A stretch of 64,000 nt of DNA from Streptacidiphilus sp. ASG 303 (GTDB taxonomy: Bacteria; Actinomycetota; Actinomycetes; Streptomycetales; Streptomycetaceae). The translations under genes were made by a program, and so were the position numbers. The stretch is taken from NCBI RefSeq assembly GCF_020991365.1, contig NZ_JAJLRA010000018.1, positions 26,095-90,094 on the forward strand. The letters run 5' to 3'. The notes beneath the pieces were generated by a model. It worked only from the letters and a program-made list of their open reading frames with translations, made no database searches and had not been told where the DNA came from. Every line of letters starts with the position of its first letter. The stretch's first letter is position 1. Of the stretch, positions 15,945-24,857 are shown one piece after another.

Positions 15945-16669
15945 CGGCGTCCGACCTGCACGGCGCGCCGGCGCACGCGGCCACGCCGGAAGCGGCCACG
16001 CCGGAAGCAGCCACGCCGGAAGCAGCCACGCCGGGCGCAGCCACGCCGGACGCGGCCCCGGGGGACGGCGCCCCGGGGGACGGGGCCGCCGCTCCCGGCG
16101 CGCGCCGCCTCCTGGTCGGCGTCTGCGGATCCGGCAACGTCCTCTCGCTGCCCGCCTACCTGCTCGCCCTGCGCAGCGGCGACGACGTCGAGATCCGGGC
16201 CGTCATGACGAGGTCGGCGGCCGCGATCCTGCCTGCCGCGGCGCTGCGGCTGATCTGCGACGAGGTCTACTGCGACGGCGTGGACGAGCTCGCAGCCGGC
16301 CATGTCGGCCTGGCGATGTGGGCCGAGCGGTTCGTCGTGCTGCCCGCCACCGCGAACATGCTCGGCCAGGCGGCCCACGGCCTCGCCTCCGGCCTGCTCA
16401 GCTCGGCGCTGCTCGCCTACGAACGCCCGGCCGTCTTCTTCCCCTGCATGAACCGCCGCATGTGGGAGCAGCCGAGCGTCCGGCGGAACGTGGCGCAGCT
16501 CCGCGCCGACGGCCACGTCGTCGTCGAACCGGTGCCGGTGAGGGGCTGGGAGATCGCCACCCGCAGCATGCAGACCAACGTCGGCCTCCGCCCGCCCGCG
16601 GCCGTCGCGGCGATGGTGGGCGAACTCCGCCGCATGGAGCTCGGCGTGCGGGGCGCGGCCGCCACGTGA
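15941..16669 (+). CDS. HFCD-family flavoprotein (LanD/EpiD-like Cys decarboxylase)
   Basis: This 242-residue protein belongs to the homo-oligomeric flavin-containing cysteine decarboxylase family. After a low-complexity N-terminus with five ATPxA repeats (residues 14-37) come the flavin-binding start LLVGVCGSGNV, catalytic His121 in GHVGLAMW, the PATAN motif (135-139) and the substrate-clamp motif PCMNRRMW (168-175). Family members oxidatively decarboxylate a peptide C-terminal Cys to an enethiol, or decarboxylate phosphopantothenoylcysteine. Precursor A ends in Cys, so a peptide substrate fits; primary-metabolism Dfp/CoaBC is unlikely because there is no CoaB domain. The GTG start overlaps the radical SAM stop (GTGA). 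No lanthipeptide dehydratase or cyclase is nearby. Confidence 0.9.
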   Translation: MTASDLHGAPAHAATPEAATPEAATPEAATPGAATPDAAPGDGAPGDGAAAPGARRLLVGVCGSGNVLSLPAYLLALRSGDDVEIRAVMTRSAAAILPAAALRLICDEVYCDGVDELAAGHVGLAMWAERFVVLPATANMLGQAAHGLASGLLSSALLAYERPAVFFPCMNRRMWEQPSVRRNVAQLRADGHVVVEPVPVRGWEIATRSMQTNVGLRPPAAVAAMVGELRRMELGVRGAAAT

Positions 16670-16712
16670 CCGCCGCCCGCCGCCCGCCGCCCGCCGCCCG
16701 CCGCCCGCCGTC
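16670..16712 (+). repeat. Heptanucleotide tandem repeat in the RiPP operon
   Basis: Directly after the flavoprotein stop, CCGCCCG is repeated in tandem about five to six times. It lies in the 235-bp gap before the exporter gene. Such slippery runs can vary in copy number between strains. Confidence 0.7.
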
Positions 16713-16904
16713 CGCCCGCCGCCGGGCACGGGACCCGGAGCGGCGCGGAGGCCCCAGGGGCGCGGCAGGGAGCGGCAGCGAACGGCAGGGAACGGCGAGG
16801 AGGCGCCAGGGAGCGCCGTGCGGCGGTGACGGGCGGCCGCACGGCGGCCCGGCGGACGGGACGTGGACGGGCTCGACGCGCCACCGGTACGAGGAGGAGA
16901 CCAG

Positions 16905-18242
16905 GTGCCAGGCTTCGCAGGCGGGCTGCGCGGTCCGCGGACCGGCGGGCTGCTCGGGGTCCGTCCCTTCCGGCTGCTGCTCGCGGGGCAGTTCGCCTCG
17001 ACGATCGGCGACTACTGCTACGCCGTGGCCCTCCCCTGGCTGGTGCTCTCCCGGGACGGCGGCACGGTCCTGCTGGGCACCGTGCTCGCCTGCTACGGGA
17101 TCACCAGGGTCGTGACGATCCCTCTGGGCGGCATCGCGGCGGACCGGTTCGGCGGCCGGCGGGTCATGCTGCTGACGGACGCTGTGCGGGCCGTGGCCGT
17201 CGCCGTGCTCGCCGTGCTCGCCCTGTCGGGGGCACCGGCACTCGCGCACCTGGCACCGGTCGCCGTGGTGCTCGGCGCCGGCGCCGGCCTCTTCGTCCCC
17301 GCGTCCTACACGGTGCTCCCGGCCCTGCTCCCGAAGGAGGACCTCGGGCGCGGGAACGCCCTGTCCACCATGGTCAACCAGGCCGGCGGCCTGCTGGGCC
17401 CGGCCGCCGGCGGCGCGCTGGTCGCCGCGTCCGGCCCCGGGGCGGCACTCGTCGTCGACGCCGTGTCGTTCGTGGTGTCCGCGGCCGCCCTGCTGGGCAT
17501 GCGGCCGAGGCCGGCCGCGGAGGAGCCCGCGGACGCGCCCGCGGCCGCGGCGGACGGCGCCGGGGGCGGGGGCGCCGCCGCCGGGGACCCGCCGCCGACC
17601 CTCCTCGAACTGCTCGGGCGGGGAGGGCTCCTGCGGGTCGTCCTCGTGGTGGCGCTGGTCTGCAACCTGGCGTTCAACGGCACGATCGAGGTCGCGCTCC
17701 CCGCCTTCGCCCGGGACGGGTTCGGCGCCGCGGGCTACGGCCTCCTGCTGACCGTCCTCAGCCTCGGCGGACTGCTCGGCTCCCTGCTGGCCACCCGCAC
17801 CGGAGGCGTCCGGTCACCCGCCTACCTGTTCGCGGCGCTGGCCGCGGCCATGGGGGCGGGCCTGGCCGCGGTGCCCTTCGCCGGCGGCCTCGCCGGGGCC
17901 GCGCTCGCCGTCGGCGTCTACAGCGTGGCCAGCGGATGGCAGAACATCGTCGCCGTGACCATGCTCCAGGTGTGGACGCCGCCCGCGCTCATCGGCAGGG
18001 TCATGAGCCTGGTGATGCTCGCCGTGATGGGCACGTTCCCCGTCTCCGTCGCCCTCGCGGGCCTCGGGGTGCGGCGGCTGGGCGTGGAGCCCTTCTTCCC
18101 GGTCGCGGGGGCGGCCATCGCGGTCACCGTCCTCCTCGCCCTCACCCGGCCGGCGTTCCGCACCTACCGGACGGGTGACGAGTACGCCCCGCGACGGGCA
18201 GCCGCGGCGGCCACCGCGCCGGCCGGGGGGACCGGCCGGTGA
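16905..18242 (+). CDS. MFS transporter, probable RiPP exporter
   Basis: This is a 445-residue integral membrane protein with about twelve hydrophobic helices and the MFS loop GGIAADRFGGRRVML between helices 2 and 3. A long acidic, Ala/Gly-rich loop in the middle (around residues 205-230) separates the two halves. The sequence resembles the MFS_3/enterobactin-exporter type, which exports small molecules. The GTG at 16905 is preceded by GAGGAGGAG; the frame continues upstream but without a better site. Its position between the decarboxylase and the B12 radical SAM enzyme makes it the likely exporter of the modified peptide or a resistance pump (inference). Confidence 0.88.
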   Translation: MPGFAGGLRGPRTGGLLGVRPFRLLLAGQFASTIGDYCYAVALPWLVLSRDGGTVLLGTVLACYGITRVVTIPLGGIAADRFGGRRVMLLTDAVRAVAVAVLAVLALSGAPALAHLAPVAVVLGAGAGLFVPASYTVLPALLPKEDLGRGNALSTMVNQAGGLLGPAAGGALVAASGPGAALVVDAVSFVVSAAALLGMRPRPAAEEPADAPAAAADGAGGGGAAAGDPPPTLLELLGRGGLLRVVLVVALVCNLAFNGTIEVALPAFARDGFGAAGYGLLLTVLSLGGLLGSLLATRTGGVRSPAYLFAALAAAMGAGLAAVPFAGGLAGAALAVGVYSVASGWQNIVAVTMLQVWTPPALIGRVMSLVMLAVMGTFPVSVALAGLGVRRLGVEPFFPVAGAAIAVTVLLALTRPAFRTYRTGDEYAPRRAAAAATAPAGGTGR

Positions 18243-18260
18243 GCGCCGCCGCCGGGGACC

Positions 18261-18309
18261 CGCCGCTCCCCGCCCCGCCGCTCCCCGCCCCGCCGCTCCC
18301 CGCCCCGCC
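18261..18309 (+). repeat. 15-bp tandem repeat
   Basis: CGCCGCTCCCCGCCC is repeated three times without interruption, then partly again, in the 139-bp spacer between the MFS and B12 radical SAM genes. No function is evident. Confidence 0.7.
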
Positions 18310-18381
18310 GCCCGGCGGGGTGCGCGGTCCCGGCGGCGCCACGTTCTGGCGGAGCACGCCGACACGACAGGAGGTGCAGCG

Positions 18382-20529
18382 ATGAACGTGTTCGTTCCGC
18401 TCGTGGAGGTCGGCGGGCCGTCCGGCAGGAAGGGCAGCGACGTCCCCTACCTCCTGGTCAACCCGCCGCTGACCGACCCGACCACCCCGTACCACTCCAT
18501 CCCGTACCTCGTCGGGGCGGCCCGGGAGGCGGGCCACCGCGCGTACCGCTGCGTGGACGCCAACCTCGACGCGTTCGAGTACCTGGCCCGTCCCGACCAG
18601 TTCGGCGCGCTGGTCGGACGGGCCCGCCGGATCCGGGCCCGGATCGGGGAGGCGGCCTCCACGACGCGGCTGGACGAGATCCGGTACCGCCTCGCGCTCT
18701 CCGCCGAGGGGCTGACCGCCACCTCGGCCCAGGAGGCCGTCGCGGTCTTCCGGGACCCGGAGCTGTTCTACCACCCGCCCACCTACAGCCGTGCCGTGGC
18801 GGTCATGCACCGCTGGTGGGACCTGCTGTCGCTCGACATGCCGCCCGGGTCGCTCGACGGCTTCTCCCTGCGGACCAAGTCCGGTGTGAACCTGTGCAGC
18901 ACGGCCGACCTGTCCGACCCCGCGGTGGCCGACGCCGTGTCCCGCCCCTTCGAGGGGTACCTCGCGGACGGGTTCGCCCCCCTCCTGCGCGAGCGGCCCT
19001 GGGGCCTGGTGGGCTTCTCCGTCGCCTACACGAGCCAGCTGCCGGTGGCCCTGCGCATGGCCCGCCTGGTCCGGGAGCTCGCCCCCGGCGCCCTGGTCGT
19101 CTTCGGCGGCACCGAGGTCGGAGACGTCGTCAAGTACACCGACGACCCGGACGCCCTGTGGCGCGTCTTCCGCGACGCGGACGTCGTCGTCCCCGGCGAG
19201 GGCGAGACGGTGCTCGTCGACCTCCTCGACGCCGTCCGCGACGGCTCCGGGCCCGACGGCGTCAGGGGGGCGATGACGCGCTCCGCGCCCGCGGCCGGCG
19301 TCGCGTACGAGAGCGTCGCCACGCTGCCCGCCCCGGCCTACGACGTCTGGGAGTGGCACCGGTACTGGTCCCCGGAGCCCGTGGTCCTCTACAGCCCCAC
19401 CCGCGGCTGCTACTGGAACAAGTGCACCTTCTGCGACTACGGCCTGAACACCGACCGGCCGACCTCCCCGTCGCGCGAACGGCCCGTGCCCGTCGTCCTG
19501 GACGACCTCCGTGAGGCGACCAAGCACGGAAGGGTGGTGTACTTCGCCGTGGACGCCATGTCCCCGCGCTACCTCCGCCGCCTCTGCGCCGCACTCGCCG
19601 AGTCGGACCTCGGCATCAGGTGGAGCGCCGAGCTGCGCCTCGAGCGGACCCTGCCCGAGCGCTCCGTCGGCGGGCTGCTGGCCGCCTCCGGCTGCGTCGC
19701 GGTCTCCTTCGGGTACGAGTCCGGCTCCCAGCGGATCCTCGACCTCATCGACAAGGGCGTCAGGATCGACCAGGTCCCCGGGGTCCTCGCCGAACTGGCG
19801 CGCCACGGCGTCGCCGCCCAGATGATGGGCTTCACGGACTTCCCCACCGAGACGGGGGAGGAGGCCCGGACGACCTACGCGTTCCTCCACGAGCACCGGG
19901 ACCTGTGGACGACCGCCGGGATCGGCGTGTTCTCCCTGACACCGGGGTCCATCGTCGCCAAGCAGCCCGACCGCTTCGGGATCGAGCTGCTCCCGCCCTC
20001 GCCCTCGGACGACATCCACCGGTACCTGCCGTGGCGGGAACGCGGGTCCGGTGCCGAGCACTGGCCGGAGTCCTCGGACGCCCGGATCCCCCGGGAGCAC
20101 GCCGACCGGATCCGGCGGGGGCCCTTCGACCGGCCCTTCGTGGGCGGCATCGACTCGGCCCACAGCCTCCTGTACTTCACCCGGTTCGGCCGGCGGCTGT
20201 GGCCGGCGGACCGGTCCGGCGAGCCGCCGCGCGTCCGGCTGGTCGAGGAGACGGCCGTGACCGTGCCGTTCGCCTCCGTCGACACGCTGACCAGCACCGA
20301 CGACCTGCTGGAGGAGATGATCCGCAGGAGCAAGGGGAACCTCGACACGACCGCGCCGTCCTTCGCCGCGTGGCTGCGGGGCGCGGGCGGCGCCCGGCCC
20401 GGCACGTCCGGCGTCCTGCTGCCCGCACAGGGCCGGCCGGTCGCCCTGCCCCCGGGGCTGGACCTGTCCGCCGGCAGCGGTCTGGGCCGGGCCCTGCGCG
20501 TCATGGCCGCACTGCGGTCCCGGGAGTGA
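18382..20529 (+). CDS. B12-binding-domain radical SAM enzyme
   Basis: This 715-residue enzyme has an N-terminal cobalamin-binding-type Rossmann region (about residues 195-260, with WGLVGFSVAYTSQ and VVFGGTEVGDV). The radical SAM core has cluster ligands Cys343, Cys348 and Cys351 (GCYWNKCTFC, a Cx4Cx2C form common in the B12 class). A later GYESGSQRILD segment is the usual SAM-barrel motif. Known members methylate unactivated carbons or catalyse ring and oxidative rearrangements on RiPPs and other natural products. The ATG at 18382 has GGAGG eight bases upstream. It is the last gene of the right arm and is followed by a strong hairpin. The precursor tail is the presumed substrate (inference). 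Confidence 0.88.
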   Translation: MNVFVPLVEVGGPSGRKGSDVPYLLVNPPLTDPTTPYHSIPYLVGAAREAGHRAYRCVDANLDAFEYLARPDQFGALVGRARRIRARIGEAASTTRLDEIRYRLALSAEGLTATSAQEAVAVFRDPELFYHPPTYSRAVAVMHRWWDLLSLDMPPGSLDGFSLRTKSGVNLCSTADLSDPAVADAVSRPFEGYLADGFAPLLRERPWGLVGFSVAYTSQLPVALRMARLVRELAPGALVVFGGTEVGDVVKYTDDPDALWRVFRDADVVVPGEGETVLVDLLDAVRDGSGPDGVRGAMTRSAPAAGVAYESVATLPAPAYDVWEWHRYWSPEPVVLYSPTRGCYWNKCTFCDYGLNTDRPTSPSRERPVPVVLDDLREATKHGRVVYFAVDAMSPRYLRRLCAALAESDLGIRWSAELRLERTLPERSVGGLLAASGCVAVSFGYESGSQRILDLIDKGVRIDQVPGVLAELARHGVAAQMMGFTDFPTETGEEARTTYAFLHEHRDLWTTAGIGVFSLTPGSIVAKQPDRFGIELLPPSPSDDIHRYLPWRERGSGAEHWPESSDARIPREHADRIRRGPFDRPFVGGIDSAHSLLYFTRFGRRLWPADRSGEPPRVRLVEETAVTVPFASVDTLTSTDDLLEEMIRRSKGNLDTTAPSFAAWLRGAGGARPGTSGVLLPAQGRPVALPPGLDLSAGSGLGRALRVMAALRSRE

Positions 20530-20544
20530 GACGGCGCCTCCTGC

Positions 20545-20573
20545 GGCCCGGCGCACTCCGGTGGCGCCGGGCC
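20545..20573. terminator. Hairpin terminator after the RiPP right arm
   Basis: GGCCCGGCGC (20545-20554) and GCGCCGGGCC (20564-20573) form a perfect 10-bp stem with a 9-base loop, 15 bases after the B12 radical SAM stop and before the convergent glycosyltransferase gene. Confidence 0.7.
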
Positions 20574-20767
20574 CAGGGCGCCGGTCCCCGGACGTCGGGC
20601 GCCGGGGCGGCGGCGGGCAGGACGGCCCCGGCCCGGGAGCCGCCGGCTGCTGACGGGGGCCGTCCCGCCCCGCGGGGGCGGGAGCGGTCGGGGCGACCGG
20701 GCGCGAGGGCGCCGACCGGGGCGGCCGGGCCGCACGTGCGGGAGGACCGCAGGCTGCGGCCGGGGTG

Positions 20768-22492
20768 TCAGGGCCTCCGGTAGATCGTGATCGAGTGGCC
20801 GACCTCGTCGATCGGCCTGCCGCCGCGGATCAGCGCCGCGAGCCGGTCGTCGGCCCTGGCGGCCGAGGAGTCCGACACGACGAGCAGCCCGTGCACCCGC
20901 GCCGGGGGCACGCCGCGCGGGTCGGCCGCGCGGATGCCGTAGGCGGCGGGCACGCCGCTGCCCTTGTAGACCAGCCAGACCTGCTCGCCCGGGTAGCGCT
21001 GCCGGAGGCGGTCGGCCAGCCGCCCCAGGTCCTGGCCCCAGTCCACGTTGGAGTCGTGCAGGAGCAGGTGCGTCCTTGACGGCCCGCCGAAGGCCTCGTT
21101 GGAGTACGGCAGGTAGTACGGGTACGTCCGCAGCGAGCCGACCGCGACGGACACCACGAGCAGCGCGGTCGCGACACGCACCCACCGGTGGCGGCACGCG
21201 GCCGCCCCGCCCGCCGCCACGGCCAGGAACACCGGCACGAAGACGGCGTACCGGACGCCGAAGTCGCGGGACCCGGTCATCGCCGCGGCCAGCAGCACGG
21301 CCGTGGGGAGGAGCACGTACGGCGCCGCCGGCCGCAGCCGCGGCACCCGCACCGCCGCCACCGCGCCGGCCGCCCACAGCGCGAGCATGCCGAGCGGCGT
21401 CTTCACCAGCAGCGCGGCCGGCAGGTAGTACCAGAGCGCGCCCCGGTACGGCCGGCCGAACAGGAAGCCGCCGTACGTCGCGTTCTCGAACCCGAACTGG
21501 ATCCGCATCCCGTCCCGGTACGCCTCCGGGAGGGGCAGCAGGTCGACGGCCGCCCCGCGCAGGCCGTGCACGACCGGCGTGTTCCCGGGCGCGACCCACC
21601 GCAGCCGCGGGTCGACGGCGAGGTAGGAGGCCCAGACCACCGCGACCGCGACCAGGGCCACGGCCGCCGCCGCCCCGGCGCCGCGGGCGAGGAGCCGCGC
21701 CGTGCCGCGCGGGCCGGGTCCGGACCCGGACCCGGACCCGGACCCGGACCCGGGCCCGGGTCCGTCGGCCCGGTGGGCGTACCGCACCGACAGGACGGCC
21801 AGCAGCATCAGCACCGGGACCGCGGGCAGCGCGCTCATCTTCGTGGCGACGGCCGCGCCGAGCGCCGCCCCGGCGAGCGGCAGGTGGCGCAGCGGCCGGT
21901 GCCGCGCCCGCCACACGGCCCAGAGCGACGTCAGCAGGAAGCCCGCCGCCGACACGTCGAGCGTCGCCAGCGACCCGTGGGCGATGACGTCCGGGGAGAA
22001 CGCGTACAGGGAGAGCGCCGTCAGGCCGCCCGCCGGGCCGGCCAGGTCGCGGGCGAAGCCGAGGACGACCAGCCCGAAGAGCAGCGTCAGCGCGATCACC
22101 GGCAGCCGCGCCCACAGCATCAGCCGCCACGGGTCGTTGCCCGACGCGTAGAGCACCTGCCGTCCGAGCGCCGTCTGGTCGCCGGTGAAGGAGGGGTCGA
22201 GGCGCGGGTGGGCGAACGCCGCCCCGGACGCGATGACGAGCTTGCCCAGCGGCGGATGCTCCGGGTTGTACCGCAGGCTGTGCTGCTGCAGGTAGACCAC
22301 GGCCGTGCCCACGTACACGGGCTCGTCGATGGTCGGGGTCTGCTCCACCGCCGTCGTGACCATCGCGGCGGCCATCCCGGCGAGCAGCGCGGCCACGGCG
22401 AGTGCGAACGGCCACCGCCGGGGCCGCCGGGGCCGCCGGACGGTCCCCGGGTCGGCGCCGGCGGCGCTGTCGATGACGCCCTGCCCCCGCAT
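20768..22492 (-). CDS. Polytopic glycosyltransferase, GT39/PMT-like
   Basis: This 574-residue membrane protein resembles dolichyl-phosphate-mannose and ArnT-like glycosyltransferases of the GT-C fold. The first hydrophobic helix is followed by the acidic first loop TPTIDEPVYVGT, where GT-C enzymes keep their catalytic Asp/Glu, then YNPEHPPLGKL. About ten further hydrophobic segments follow, plus a soluble C-terminal region. The loop near residues 240-260 is a Gly/Ser/Pro repeat encoded by a run of GGACCC hexamers (about 21717-21760), which may vary in length. The likely role is transfer of a sugar from a lipid carrier to a surface protein or polymer. The ATG at 22492 lacks a clear ribosome binding site, so the start is uncertain. 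Confidence 0.8.
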   Translation of the reverse strand: MRGQGVIDSAAGADPGTVRRPRRPRRWPFALAVAALLAGMAAAMVTTAVEQTPTIDEPVYVGTAVVYLQQHSLRYNPEHPPLGKLVIASGAAFAHPRLDPSFTGDQTALGRQVLYASGNDPWRLMLWARLPVIALTLLFGLVVLGFARDLAGPAGGLTALSLYAFSPDVIAHGSLATLDVSAAGFLLTSLWAVWRARHRPLRHLPLAGAALGAAVATKMSALPAVPVLMLLAVLSVRYAHRADGPGPGSGSGSGSGSGPGPRGTARLLARGAGAAAAVALVAVAVVWASYLAVDPRLRWVAPGNTPVVHGLRGAAVDLLPLPEAYRDGMRIQFGFENATYGGFLFGRPYRGALWYYLPAALLVKTPLGMLALWAAGAVAAVRVPRLRPAAPYVLLPTAVLLAAAMTGSRDFGVRYAVFVPVFLAVAAGGAAACRHRWVRVATALLVVSVAVGSLRTYPYYLPYSNEAFGGPSRTHLLLHDSNVDWGQDLGRLADRLRQRYPGEQVWLVYKGSGVPAAYGIRAADPRGVPPARVHGLLVVSDSSAARADDRLAALIRGGRPIDEVGHSITIYRRP

Positions 22493-22754
22493 GGGACCCG
22501 ACCCTAACGCGGCGGCGCGCGCCGCGTGCCGGTCCGGGGAATCCCCGCCGCGCGCCCCCGGGCGGCCCCGCACGGCCCCGGCGGCCGCCCGGGGCGGTCC
22601 TCACCGGGATGCCCGCCCTCCGGTACCGTCTCCCCGCCGGTCCGGCCCGCATTGAACCGAAACCGCCCGCGGGCCGTACAGGTGTTGGCGGCCCCGGCAC
22701 GGTGAACCCGGTCCGCCCTGCCACTGCCGTTCTCCGCACGGAAGGACCTCGGGA

Positions 22755-24560
22755 TTGTCGCTCTTCACGGGCTCGCGTCGGCTGACGGACGCTGAGAAGG
22801 CGGCCGCGGAGGAGGGACCGGCACCGGACGACGCCGCCACGGACCGGGAGGACGCCGCTGCCGGCGCCGCCACGGACGGACCGGACGCACCGGACGCGGC
22901 CGCCGCAGCCGGCGGTTGGCGGGGCAGGCACCCGAGGGCGGCGCGGGCCGCGGCACGGGGCACCACCGCCCTCGCCGCCGTGCTCGTGCTCGCGGCCCTC
23001 CTCCTGCCGGACCGGCTCGACCGCCTCACCCCCGGCGCGTTCGCACGCATCCCCGTGGAGGGGATCCTGGGCGCCGCCGTGCTGCTCCTCCTGCCGCCGA
23101 GGGCACGGCGGGCGGCGGCGCTGCTCGGCGGTGCGGTCCTCGGCCTGCTGACCGTCCTGGACCTCCTCGACATGGGCTTCCAGTCGGTCCTCGTGCGGCC
23201 CTTCGACCCCGTGCTCGACTGGCCGCTGCTCGGCGACGGCGAGGACTTCCTCAAGGACGCGGTCGGCCGGGCCGGCGCGATCGGCGCGCTGGTCGGCGCC
23301 GTGCTCCTCGTCCTCGCCCTGGTGGTCCTCACGGCGCTGGCCGTGCTCCGGCTGAGCCGTGTGACGGCCCGGCACAGTGCGGCGACGACGCGGACCACCC
23401 TGGTGCTCGGCACCGTGTGGATCACCTGCGCGGCGCTCGGCCTGCAGCTCGCCGGCGCACCGGTCGCCTCCGTCACCGCCGCCCGGCACCTCGAGGCCCA
23501 CGCGGTGCAGCTCCGCGCGAGCCTGGCGGACGAGCGGGAGTTCGCCCGGGAGGCCGCCGTGGACCCCTTCCGCGGCACCCCGCCCGACCGGCTGCTGACC
23601 GGGCTGCGCGGCAAGGACGTCATCTTCGCCTTCATCGAGAGCTACGGCCGCACCGCGGTCCAGGACTCCCTCATGGCGCCGCAGGTCGACGCCGCGCTCG
23701 CGGACGGGACCCGCAGCCTGCGCGCCGCCGGCTTCTCCTCCCGCAGCGCCTTCCTCACCTCGCCGACGTTCGGGGGCGGCAGCTGGCTGGCCCACTCGAC
23801 CTTCATGTCGGGCCTGTGGGTCACGAACCAGCAGCGCTACCGCACCGTGACCTCCAGCGACCGCATGAGCCTCACCGGCGCCTTCCGGCGCACCGGCGCC
23901 TGGCGGACCGTCGGCATCATGCCGGGCGTCACCCGCGCCTGGCCGGAGGCGTCCTTCTACGGCCTGGACCACGTCTACGACTCCCGCCACATGGGCTACC
24001 GGGGGCCGAAGTTCAGCTGGTCGCCCGTCCCCGACCAGTACAGCCTGACCGCCTTCCAGCGCCTGGAGCACGGTCGGCCGCACGACAGGCCGCTGATGTC
24101 GGAGGTCATCCTGACCTCCAGCCACACCCCCTGGGCGCCCGTCCCCCGGACGATCGGCTGGGACCAGGTCGGCGACGGCTCGGTCTACGACGCCGTCAGG
24201 AAGGAGGGGAGCACCCCTGCCGAGGTGTGGCGGAGCCGGACCCGGGTGCGCACCGAGTACGGGCGCTCCATCCGGTACTCGGTGGAGAGCCTCGTGTCGT
24301 TCGTCGAGAAGTACGGCACCGACGACACCGTGCTCGTCTTCCTGGGCGACCACCAGCCCGCCCCCGTCGTCAGCGGCGACGGCGCCGGCCACGACGTCCC
24401 GATCGCGATCGTCGCCCACGACCCGAAGGTCCTGGACCGGATGTCCGGCTGGGGCTGGCAGGACGGCCTGAGGCCCGGCCCGACGGCCCCGGTCTGGAGG
24501 ATGGACACCTTCCGGGACCGCTTCCTCAGGACCTACAGCGGCAAGGCCGCTCCCCGGTGA
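22755..24560 (+). CDS. Membrane sulfatase/phosphoglycerol-transferase-like protein
   Basis: This 601-residue protein has an acidic, disordered N-terminus and four to five membrane helices (about residues 70-235). The extracytoplasmic alkaline-phosphatase-superfamily domain carries a metal-binding Glu in FAFIESYGRT, a GGGSWLAHSTFMSG segment and the late GDHQPAPV motif. The architecture matches LtaS-like and sulfatase-like enzymes that transfer or cleave phospho groups on envelope polymers. It starts at a TTG (22755) preceded by GGAAGGA. It is divergent from the glycosyltransferase, and both probably act on the cell envelope. The substrate is not determined. Confidence 0.82.
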   Translation: MSLFTGSRRLTDAEKAAAEEGPAPDDAATDREDAAAGAATDGPDAPDAAAAAGGWRGRHPRAARAAARGTTALAAVLVLAALLLPDRLDRLTPGAFARIPVEGILGAAVLLLLPPRARRAAALLGGAVLGLLTVLDLLDMGFQSVLVRPFDPVLDWPLLGDGEDFLKDAVGRAGAIGALVGAVLLVLALVVLTALAVLRLSRVTARHSAATTRTTLVLGTVWITCAALGLQLAGAPVASVTAARHLEAHAVQLRASLADEREFAREAAVDPFRGTPPDRLLTGLRGKDVIFAFIESYGRTAVQDSLMAPQVDAALADGTRSLRAAGFSSRSAFLTSPTFGGGSWLAHSTFMSGLWVTNQQRYRTVTSSDRMSLTGAFRRTGAWRTVGIMPGVTRAWPEASFYGLDHVYDSRHMGYRGPKFSWSPVPDQYSLTAFQRLEHGRPHDRPLMSEVILTSSHTPWAPVPRTIGWDQVGDGSVYDAVRKEGSTPAEVWRSRTRVRTEYGRSIRYSVESLVSFVEKYGTDDTVLVFLGDHQPAPVVSGDGAGHDVPIAIVAHDPKVLDRMSGWGWQDGLRPGPTAPVWRMDTFRDRFLRTYSGKAAPR

Positions 24561-24857
24561 CCTGAGCCGGTGGCGCCTCGCCGGTCGGGCCCGGGGCGTT
24601 CGGGGCCGCGGCGCGGGAGCCGCTCCAGGGGGACCGCGGCGGAGGCGCGTGCCCGGCCGCCCGCCGGGACCGGCCCTCGTCCCGGAGGAGGAGGCGTGGG
24701 GGAGCGGCCCGGCAGGGAGGTCCCGCATGTCCTCCCGGTCCGGGGTGCGGACGGCTGCCGCGGCGGGCGGCCGGGCGGTACGGTCCCGGTGCGGGCCGGG
24801 CCTCCTCCGCGGGGAGGGGGTGCGAGGGCCGGGGCCGCCTGACAGGGGAGGCGCGGC

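Noticed and set aside
14145..16669. A lanthipeptide or thioamitide (AviCys) cluster.
   Set aside because: No LanB, LanC, LanM, kinase/phosphotransferase or YcaO gene is visible, and the core has no Ser or Thr to dehydrate.
15941..16669. The flavoprotein as primary-metabolism CoaC/Dfp.
   Set aside because: It has no CoaB ligase domain, and it is translationally coupled to a radical SAM peptide maturase in an operon with a Cys-tailed precursor.
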